Shown: positions 55,796-64,000 of the stretch, in pieces
How positions within the stretch are numbered: position 1 is the stretch's first letter
Layout of the letters: every line of letters starts with the position of its first letter
NCBI GenBank assembly: GCA_023362775.1
Contig: JALMGJ010000012.1
Span: 21,410,001 to 21,474,000, forward strand
Length of the DNA: 64,000 bases
From: Charina bottae
Taxonomy: Eukaryota; Chordata; Lepidosauria; Squamata; Charinaidae
Direction: 5' to 3'
Translations under genes and position numbers: made by a program
Notes under the pieces: generated by a model
Seen by the model: the letters and a program-made list of their open reading frames with translations, nothing else
Database searches by the model: none
What the model was told of the DNA's origin: nothing

Positions 55796-56031
55796 CAGGG
55801 CTTTCCAAAGTGCCGCCGCTGGTGACACATGAGCGGTGGCGGTGCGGCGGTGGTGTGCACGCGTGTGGTGGCAGCACAGAGGGGGGGGCACGCATGCACG
55901 GCGGGGGCGTGTGGTGGTGTGTGTGTGCATGGTGGCGGCAGCGGCTGTTGCTGCCGCCGTGCGCGCACCACCGCTTCCGGGTGGTGTGGCGACACACTTT
56001 TGTGTCGCGACACACAGTTTGGAAAGCTCTG
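55796..56031. mobile_element. hAT MITE, GCGACACAC family (copy 4)
   Basis: CAGGGCTTTCCAAAGTG to CAGTTTGGAAAGCTCTG, perfect duplication CTCTATAC at 55,788-55,795 and 56,032-56,039. The centre is very GC-rich with GTG and GGC runs; the histidine- and glycine-rich frames here are artefacts. Confidence 0.93.
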
Positions 56032-56384
56032 CTCTATACAATGGCCATTTTTGCAGCCACATCACACTGCTACCTCATTTTCTGTTTGTAATGAGCAACT
56101 TGTTCATGATTCTTTTCACAGCTCTTGTTACCAAGCCAAGAATCCTCCATCCTCTATCTGTAAATTTGATTTCAGTTTCCTCAGTGAATAACTTTGCATT
56201 TGTCTCTATTAAAATTGATTCTGCTATTTTTATCCCATTTCTCTAACCTATTAAGATCATTTTACTTCTACTTGGTAGGGTATTAGCTAACCCTTTCACT
56301 TCTGTGTCATCTACAAATTTGATAAGCAAAAATGTTGAACGGCAGAGGACCAAGGCCATACCTTGCCTCTGAAGCTGCCAACCA

Positions 56385-56850
56385 CACTTTGTTTATTTCT
56401 TTATTAAATTTATATGGCCACCCATCTCACTTGCATATGACTCAGAGGGATGTACACAATTAAAACACAAATAAAATCATAGTCTTCTACCATTTAAAAA
56501 CAAAAGCTACATTCCAAAATACAATAATAAAAAGACAGAGGAGAGTGCAATCTAACTCTATACAGCATAGCCATTTAATGGGTTCCATACTTCCTTGGGA
56601 TGCTCAAGCCTGATGGCACATCGAAGTTTTGAGAGTCTTCCGGAAGGTCGGTAGAATTTGGGCCAATCTCGGCTCAGGAGGAATGATGTTCCGGGGGGTG
56701 GGTGCCACGGCAGAAAAGGCTCTTTCTGGATGCCGCCAAACGAAGCTCCTTGGCCGATGGGACCTGCAACATGCCCCTTCTGTGGGACCTGAAGGGTAGA
56801 TGTAATTGGGGAGAAGTGATCCCTCAGTTTCTTGTGAAACATCAGAAAAT
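56385..56850 (-). mobile_element. L2-type LINE 3' relic
   Basis: TTTATATGGCCACCCATCTC is the antisense L2 3' terminus; GAAGTTTTGAGAGTCTTCC and GTGCCACGGCAGAAAAGGCT match the antisense C-terminal coding region. Confidence 0.7.
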
Positions 56851-57410
56851 CTATCTAGACCACGTCACCAAACTTGAAGCTCAATACTACCCAATGTCTG
56901 ATCTGCTCCTTGCTAGTAGAAGCAAGAAGTTCTTTATTACCTTTTATCATCTTCATTGAACAGCGGGTACACTAGTTCTTTTCATTTTATTTTGCATATC
57001 TTCAGAAGCCTATTTTGGCACTGTTAACATCCCTTGCCCGTCTCATTAGCCATCAAGACTAGTAGCCATTGATGGTCTGATTCTCCATGGATGTGCCCTA
57101 TCCCTTTTGAAAGACACCAGTTTGCCTACACTCCACTTTAGTTTCCTTATCAAGAACTCCAGCATCCCTGGTGACTTTCTCCCAAAGTTTCTGCTACTTC
57201 AACAAAGTCTTCCATAGTGGTTGCTATCAAGTCAATGATATCTGACCTTTTTGTACCATCTGCGCAAAGAGATGCTGAGTGTGTGGCCTTCCAGATGCTA
57301 GGAATTACAATTTCTTGCATCCTACATAATTGGCTATATTGCTGGGACTTTTGGGTGTTGTTAGCAACATCTGGGAGGCCACATGTTCCCAATTTTAACC
57401 TTCCCCTTAT
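56851..57410. other. Unique sequence, no gene recognised
   Basis: Nothing clear; 57,270-57,380 may be an old MITE (ATGCTAGGAATTACAATTTC). Confidence 0.35.
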
Positions 57411-57419
57411 CTTACCCTA

Positions 57420-57514
57420 ACGGGCGTGGTGGCTCAGCAGGTAAGACGTCGATCGGAAGATTGCAAGTTTGGAGGTTCGAGTTGGACACGACTGCACAAA
57501 TGTGTGGGGGGAAC
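57420..57514 (+). mobile_element. Internally deleted family A SINE, about 95 bp
   Basis: The head CGGGCGTGGTGGCTCAGCAG and first half of the B box (AGGTTCGA) are joined directly to the tail end GTTGGACACGACTGCAC. Duplication CTTACCCTA at 57,411-57,419 and 57,515-57,523. Confidence 0.85.
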
Positions 57515-57523
57515 CTTACCCTA

Positions 57524-58270
57524 CTGTGGCATTGGATGAATGCTGAATACTGGAACATTGAGAAGACAGAGAAGGAAGGATGACCCTGAGGGGGAATGCA
57601 TTGAGGTTTGAATACAAGAGAGCATAATAAGGACTAATGCATATATTACTTGAATTTCAGTATCATCACTAAGGCAAGCTTGTCCTGTGGCAGGAGTGTG
57701 TCAAGACAAGGTCATCCTAAGGCTATAATTATATAGCCTTTTAAAAGTTTGTGCTCACTGGTCTCAGATGGTACAGTATATCGAGGACTGATGATCAGGA
57801 TCCTAGCATGGACTGCTCAGAGTTCACCAACAGCAGCCAGAGAAAGCACAGCCACACACCCAAAGGATGAAAAATGAAGGGAAAAGAATGAAATAAGGGG
57901 AAAAAACATTTCAAAGCAACATCAATACAGAGTGGGGGTCTTCCACTGAGATTTGATTGCCTTCAAATGGAATTGGCTACGAACAGTCCGAGAGAAAACC
58001 TCAATATGCTGTAATAAATTTTTGAGGAGATGGATGACTCCAGTGCAAGTTATTGCAGAGAGAAGGGAGTTGCTAATGATTTCCTGAGATTGCTGCAGCC
58101 GGTGCAGTCACACTGGAGAACGGGGAAGAGATCGCCCAGAGCAGCCGAGCATCAGGAAATAGCAACTGCAACAATAGCAACATGGAGATTCGTTTCTACC
58201 TGAAATTTTGAAATGGAATGAGCTTCAGAAATTTGGGAGGAAAATAAATTAGGATTAATTCAACCCGGTA
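57524..58270. promoter_or_regulatory. Unique stretch with a possible conserved non-coding block
   Basis: 57,940-58,250 is non-repetitive with complex composition (GAATTGGCTACGAACAGTCC, ATTGCTGCAGCCGGTGCAGT). No coding frame. Regulatory nature is inference. Confidence 0.22.
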
Positions 58271-59095
58271 ATATAGGAAGGAAATATATTTGCCAGGGCA
58301 GGGTGGAGGGGTGGGGGAGAGAGATCTTTCCTGCAGCAGATTTTCTCCACCTCTGAAAAAAATCAATTTTCCTCATTCCCTTTTGTCCTGATCCTGCTAA
58401 GGGCTAGACGTGCACAGAATCAGGCTTCGGTGTGAGTACCCCGAACTGCTGGGGGCTGTGTGTGCTCACGTCTTGCTGCCCGATAGGATCCCCCAGCCTA
58501 TTTCAGCAACAGGGCTTCTGCATATGTAGATTTTTAAAAGAAGCTGTAATGCTGATAGTAATCGGCTGAGTGGGATTTGTCTCTGCAACATGGACATGTG
58601 TCTAAGCACTGTTGTGGTGCCAAGGAAGCTCAGAGAGCCCTGGCTGGCCCCAAATCCTTAATGCATGCCCCAAAGGTTTGGCCTAACTTGCAGCACTTAA
58701 CCTCTGTGCCGAGATATATGCAAATGGGAGTATGAAGTCTAGATGCTGGGGGGAACTACAACTCCCAGAAATCTATCCCTTTAACCATGCTAGCTTGAAA
58801 TTCTGGGAGTTGCGGTCCCTATGAGTTGAGACAGTGTCACCACTGAGGAAGGCTGGATTACGTTCTGTAACAGGATTTCAATCATTTTTGCAAAGTAGAA
58901 ATGGGATTCCCTTTCCTCCCCCTCCCCTCCCCCCCCTTTTTAAAAATAAAATCTCCTTCAATCATACCCTGGTGACTTCATGGACATATCTATGTGGTGT
59001 TCTTGGAAATTATTTGCATTGTCATTTTTCCGGATAAGTATGTGTGTATTTCTCACCCTGTTTTATAGATCTGGTGTTCCATAGTGTTTTTGCAC
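58271..59095. other. Unique sequence with a decayed MITE near 58,740-58,840
   Basis: GGAACTACAACTCCCAG and CTGGGAGTTGCGGTCC are inverted, as in old hAT MITEs, but the ends cannot be placed. Confidence 0.35.
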
Positions 59096-59099
59096 CCAA

Positions 59100-59314
59100 T
59101 TTTTTTATACGTTCAATCGTGTCCAAGTCTTGGAGACTGGACTGCCTGCAGTTTTCTTGGCAAGGTGTTTCAGAAGTGGTTTGCCATTGCCTCCTTCCCA
59201 GGGCTGAGAGGGAGTGACTGGCCCAAGGTTAGGCTTTGTGCCTAAGACGGGACTAGAACTCATGGTCTCCCGGTTTCTAGCCTGATGCCTTAACCACTAC
59301 ACCAATCTGGCTCT
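59100..59314 (-). mobile_element. Sauria/Squam1-like SINE (family B)
   Basis: Minus strand: head GAGCCAGATTGGTGTAGTGG at right, BovB-like tail TTGGACACGATTGAACG at left on the reverse strand. A short possible duplication ACCCAA flanks it. Confidence 0.82.
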
Positions 59315-60030
59315 CTACCCAAATATTAACCAGACCCAATCCCACTTAGCTTCCAAACTCAGACAGTGTTGGCTAGATACTCTCCTCTGCTGGATTTACA
59401 ATTGGCATTATTAGTATTAGCATTATTATTGCTAATAATAACTTTTTTAGCCATAGGACCCAAAAGTACGGTAAACCAATTGCCAGGTATGTAATTTCCC
59501 CCCTTCGCATTAAAAATTAAAATTTGCTGGCAACTTTGAGAGGGGGGGGTCTGAGAACCACATCCAAGGTTTTGGAGACCATGCATGATACTTAAAAGTT
59601 TTCTAGGGGCTGGGTGAAGATGGAGAAAACGACATACTCCTTGCTCACAAGCATTCAACTTAACAGATGTGATACAACAGAAAAATGAGAAAAGTAGACC
59701 TCCTCCTCCTCCTCTGATAGCTGCATGGGCATCTGCAAATTCCTGCTGCTTTTGTCAATATGATAAAAGCAGCATCACATCAAGCTCCACCCCATTGGGA
59801 CAGGCATGTGACGTCATAACGTTCAAAAGGGATAGGGCTTGCATTGTGATAATGTGATGCAGCTTCTGTTAGACTGACTGGTTTGACAGCCTCATCCCCT
59901 TGCAGATGCTACTGGATAGCTGCCTCCTAGTAATTCTGGGAGAGGAATAACCAAATGTCCCAGTTGAACCGACGGAACTGTTTTTTTCCTGCTAATTTCC
60001 CATTTCACTGTTTTTTGCGGCTATTCTGCC
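59315..60030. other. Unique sequence, no gene recognised
   Basis: Nothing recognised. Confidence 0.4.
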
Positions 60031-60034
60031 ACCT

Positions 60035-60490
60035 TTACTCCAAGAATTCAAAGCATCTTACATGAACATCTCCATGTTATCTCCACAACAACCTTGGGAG
60101 GTATATTATTCTGAGTGAGACTGGCTGAAAGTCATCCGTGAGCTTCTGTTTCTGAGGGTGGACTTGATCTGAGATCTTTCTGGGCCTAGTTCAACACCTT
60201 AAACCAGAGCTTTCCAAACTTTTAATGTTGGCGACATGGAGGCGGTGCGGCCTGCGGCGGCCTGGTCTGTCGCGCAAAAAACCGGAAGCGCTGATGGGGG
60301 GGAACTGAAAGAAGTGGCACCCCCATCAATCGGCACTGATTGGCGGGGGTGCTGCTTCTTTCGGTTCCCCCATCAGCGCTTCTGGGTTTTTGCGTGACAC
60401 AGCAGGACACCGCAGGCGACACAGTAGTGTGTCGCGACACACACTTTGGAAAGCTATGCCTTAAACACTACAGCACCCTAGCTCTCCTAC
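60035..60490 (-). mobile_element. MIR-like SINE relic split by a MITE
   Basis: CCTTGGGAGGTATATTATTC and TCCACAACAACC fit antisense MIR-type SINEs, with the tRNA-like end CACTACAGCACCCTAGCTC after the MITE. Diverged. Confidence 0.5.
60205..60458. mobile_element. hAT MITE, GCGACACAC family (copy 5)
   Basis: CAGAGCTTTCCAAACTTTT to CACTTTGGAAAGCTATG, perfect duplication CCTTAAAC at 60,197-60,204 and 60,459-60,466. Same internal hairpin arms as copy 3, so one subfamily. Confidence 0.93.
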
Positions 60491-63104
60491 TAAAAAGTAG
60501 TTTCTAACATACTTCTGTGTCAATTCTTTTGCAGACTTTCCAACTTCTGCATAAACTGTTGCTTTGAACCTCTTTTTATCAATTCACTTTCCGAGAAATC
60601 TCAAGATGTCACGTACCATATTAGACTCGTAGCATTTGCATGGTGCTACAAGTGAATCTAATTGGGGAGCTTCAATGTGTTCTGGATCTAAAGATGAGAA
60701 GAATGTATGTGATTAAAATGGGTGGACCACTGGTGACCTTAGGGTTGTGTATGGCTCTTAGTTGAATTTCAAAAGTCCACTGCAAACAATTAGTTCAGAT
60801 TGATAACAAGTACAATTTGGTTCTGTTGGGCAAGCGAAAAGAGAAAAAAGTATGTATTAGGAAGTAAAGGGTGGGCAGAAGAGAGAAAAAGGGAAAGAGC
60901 AAGAAATAGGGGCTTTGGGCATGGCTACTCTTGACAGATTACCCTCAAGAGAATGAGGAAACCTTGGTAGAAAAAAGATAATTAAAATGTTACAAAGTAT
61001 GTCTATTTCGGATAGGGAGATTAATCTTGGTGTCAGGAAAAGGGATTAGTTGTGCAATTTCTAATCCGTGTTACTCTGGAATAAAGCACAACATACACAG
61101 TAAACATGCACAGGGTTGTGGCATTCTAGGATGCCCTAGAAAACCATAACAATGTAATTTTTGTCTCGCTGGATCAGAATAATGACCACTTAGTTCAGTA
61201 TACTGTGTCCAACAATGGCCAGCTCCAGTAATTGAACTGGGGACCTCACAAACGTGGGTGTGGCACAGAAGAAAGAAATGAAACACATGGATTTCTTTGA
61301 TCAATCAAAGCAACTCCCCATTCATTACACTGCCACTGGGAGATATTGAAGCTTTGAGAGATATTTTCCCCATTACAGAATTCCCTGGCTTGCTACTTTT
61401 GAGTGATGGGCTTGCTATTTAGCACTGAAACCAGGGGATGAGCAAATTAGAAACCTTTGTCCGTGTATCCCCCCATTTAGTCTTTCCATTTTCATAATCA
61501 CTCCAATCATGTTCCAGAAAGTCAATGAATAATTTGGAAATTCAGCGGAGCTGCAACCCCCATGAAAAATGAGATATTCAGCAGATATATTCACATGCAG
61601 TCTGGATTCGTTCCAAGCGAAGATACTTGGAGCCAAAAATGTGTCTTGTTGCTATCCTATGCATTTATTGGGAACATGTTTTGCAAATGCCACTCCCTGG
61701 ATGGCTAAAATGGTGTGATTCAAGAAGACAATAGGGAGTATCTATGAAGCCCAGGAATTACAAGCTGTGTGATAAAGTGATACAAGTCAAGATATGCACC
61801 CATAGTTGTTACAAGATGGGCGGTGGACAAATACTATAAAATAAAATAAATATACCATTTTAATGTTTCTTTAGAGTAGAGCCATCTTGCACTGCAAAAC
61901 TCACATTCCATAAAACAGACATCACTTTCAATTTGTAACTGAAATGTTTCTCTCCCACCACTGAATTCTCTGAAAAATAGCAAAGAATCATGGGAACTGA
62001 TCTGTTGTGTTAGGCATTTACTTCACCCTGCAAACTACAGTACTGTAGTACTTCCTGAAGCTAAAGGATGGATCTTGGCTGGAAAAATCCAGGTGACTAC
62101 AAGATGGCATTAAAGAGATATAGAAAACCATCTAGTTGTTACCATCTAATGGTCATCAGATCTGGTAGCTCTAACAATGCTTTTGGAACAATACCAGAAA
62201 AGAAACTTATTCCAGAGGTTGTGCACATGCTTAACACGCTGAAAGTTCCAGATGCAGTTCCTGACATCTCCTTGGGTAGGCATCCTGTGGCCACAGGGCC
62301 AAATCCCTTTGTTGCTCCCTTGACTGTACTGCCAGGTTGCTAATATTTTAAGAATATTAAAATTCTTTAAATTATTAATTTATTAAAATTCCCCAAAAAT
62401 CCCATTGGAATCTTTCAGATCCATAAGATGCCTTGGGTGACCATTCTAAGAGTTCTCTCTATTGAAAGCCCTGGATAATGACATACCTCATCTGGATCAG
62501 GAATCGATTGACCACACAAAGGACTTGGCCTATATATCCTCCATATTTAGATCATACGCTAACTGGTCTGAGGCAAGAATAAGGTCCAACATGTGTCCAT
62601 CTGTTGGCGTCAGACCAGAAATTACCTGGGACAATCCCTGGACCCACTTCTAGGGCATGGCAAGAAATTCTTCACCACAAGTCCACCAGCTCCACCAAAA
62701 ACCACACCACACCAAAAAGCCGCCTCCAGAATCCATAGGGCTCTATCCTGTACCACTTCTCTATCTCGGCCTCAGTCTTCTCTGACTGCCCATAGCAGCT
62801 GCCACACTGTCCTCAACTAATTGCAGCCTTGGTACAGGGGAGCCTGGTACCTTTGTCATTGCTGACACTCCCATTCACCACTCCCATTTCTTCAATACAT
62901 TGCTGGATCAACTTCAGGCAAGATTCTGCTGACCCTAGATCTTCCATGGGACTATTCAGTCCACCAAGATCTCCTTGTTCTTCCCTTCAATCTACCTGCA
63001 ACCTACAATCTTCCATCAGACACCGTGTACTCCATCCACCAACTCATAGTCCTTCCCTGTCACCACCACAATATTCCTATACTTCCCAGCTCTATATCCT
63101 TATA
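60491..63104. other. Unique sequence, no gene recognised
   Basis: A weak copy of the dispersed CCATCTAATGGTCATCAG motif lies near 62,142. Frames 62,593-63,116 are Ser/Pro/Thr-rich in C-rich sequence and show no domain. Confidence 0.4.
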
Positions 63105-63370
63105 TCCTCTTTATAATTTTATTGAGTTTTAAAATACATATTAAAAGTTAGAACAGAAAAAAGAAATAGAAATAGAAATACAAAATAAGAAAAAGATAAA
63201 GAAAAAGTGAAATCAAGAAATAATAAACAAAGAAAATATAGAAAATAGGTGTCCTCCAATCTATCTTTGAACTTTAAGTATCATAAACTATCTACATCAC
63301 TGCCACAAAAACAACAAATCTTGAACCTATTACCTGATACCATCAAAAAGATTAACTTACCAATAGGAAG
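63105..63370 (-). mobile_element. Possible L1-type LINE 3' end
   Basis: TTTATAATTTTATTGAGTTT followed by A-rich sequence resembles the antisense start of the T-rich L1 3' UTR type seen at 38,040-38,210. Low confidence. Confidence 0.35.
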
Positions 63371-63639
63371 TCTGACTTTTGTTCCTGCTGGGAATTGAGT
63401 ACTAAATATGAGGAACTCTCTTTGTGTTGGAACAATTGTCCCATTGTTTCCTCTAAAAATGCCCTGAATATGCCTCCCACTGCCATCATTTTAAGGATTA
63501 TAAGTAACAAGGCTGGGATGGACAAAAGTTGATGTTTTGAAGAACTGAAGCAGAGTAAAGATTATTAGTTTGAACGGCCAATGGTTTGATGCAATGGTTG
63601 TGTTCAGGTAACAAGCTTAATCAGGCCAAAGTCATAGCA

Positions 63640-63760
63640 CAATGTTTCCCAAACTTGATAATTACGAGATGTGTGGACTTCAATTCCCAGAATTCCCCAG
63701 CCACCCATGTACATTTCTGAGCATTTTGGGATTTGAAGTTGCCAAGGCTGGGAAACAGTG
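63640..63760. mobile_element. hAT MITE, TTCTCAACC family, decayed
   Basis: CAATGTTTCCCAAACTTG to GGCTGGGAAACAGTG with TGTGGACTTCAATTCCCAG inside. Duplication TCATAGCA (63,632-63,639) and TCCTAGCA (63,761-63,768), seven of eight. Confidence 0.82.
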
Positions 63761-64000
63761 TCCTAGCAGATATTTGCACAATGTGGTAAGAATGTTTAGT
63801 CTTGGTTAAGGTTTTGTAGCTTAACATATCAGGCAAACCCAGACTTTTCTGTTAGTTTATGTTAGGGTGAAGCCAGGTTAAGCATATTGCTGAACACTGC
63901 TGATGTAAGGTCATTTTTATATGTTTAGGGATAGGAGAGTGAATGGACTGTCTAATCTAATACCATGCTATCTTTCCTGTCTTCTTATGGAAGACTTATT

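Larger units (their letters stand above)
54912..56360 (-). mobile_element. CR1 LINE relic, host of a SINE and a MITE
   Basis: Antisense CR1: TTCAAGCCTGAACATTC-like and GCCCAGATTGGACACAATAT, then GATCATTTTACTTCTACTTG and GTGTCATCTACAAATTTGA, all parts of the CR1 3' region. Interrupted at 55,003 and 55,796. Confidence 0.7.

Noticed and set aside
55836..56246. 136-aa plus-strand frame and overlapping 120-aa and 134-aa frames
   Set aside because: They cover the GC-rich centre of a hAT MITE and continue into antisense CR1; no conserved domain.
1..64000. Search for CRISPR arrays, bacterial operons or integrated viral genes
   Set aside because: No regularly spaced repeats with unique spacers, no prokaryotic gene layout, and no viral coding region beyond solo LTRs were seen.

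Overview
This window is vertebrate genomic DNA that I read as squamate reptile (lizard or snake). The reasons are the mix of repeats: two abundant tRNA-derived SINE families (one Sauria/Squam1-like with a BovB-type tail), BovB and other RTE LINE 3' fragments, CR1 and L2 LINE relics, Penelope-like elements, a young L1 3' fragment, hAT MITEs and many microsatellites. I cannot resolve genus or even lizard versus snake without a search. I found no convincing host protein-coding gene, tRNA, rRNA or CRISPR array. Long open frames are either transposon remnants or chance frames, so the window is best read as intergenic or intronic sequence.

Layout. 0-6 kb: mostly unique sequence with one hAT MITE and several SINEs. 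6.2-8.2 kb: an L2 LINE split by a solo LTR of about 1 kb, which itself carries a 178-bp insertion nearly identical to 4757-4934. 8.4-11.2 kb: a SINE with three tandem head units, a CR1 relic and two further SINEs. 12-23 kb: solo LTRs at 12,965 and 22,843, MITEs, RTE fragments, a LINE tail with a zinc-finger end, and a possible conserved non-coding block at 13.5-13.9 kb. 23-31.6 kb: mostly unique sequence with one weak exon candidate, a BovB tail ending in a hairpin, a 155-bp purine tract and possible conserved blocks. 31.6-35 kb: two more solo LTRs of the same family, one split by BovB. 35-39.7 kb: a decayed RTE LINE carrying a hAT MITE, a 5'-truncated L1 and two SINEs inside the L1. 40.2-41.2 kb: a Penelope-like 3' half with GIY-YIG domain and hammerhead motif, next to a hexanucleotide array. 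41.5-44 kb: an L2-like relic with RTE inserts. 45-50.4 kb: SINE, MITE, BovB and a six-unit SINE array. 50.5-60.5 kb: Penelope tails, a perfect 73-bp inverted repeat, a fourth LTR type, a CR1 relic and four young hAT MITEs. 60.5-64 kb: mostly unique.

Because many insertions keep exact target-site duplications (TSDs), their order can be read directly: RTE, L2 and CR1 are hosts, and SINEs, hAT MITEs, L1 and Penelope copies are guests. The most interesting items are the 178-bp templated-looking insertion, SINE arrays sharing one internal junction at two loci, several Penelope tails with hammerhead ribozyme cores, a microsatellite that seems to have grown out of a Penelope TSD, and a cluster of young hAT MITEs. 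Family names are from memory of repeat structure, not from a database search.
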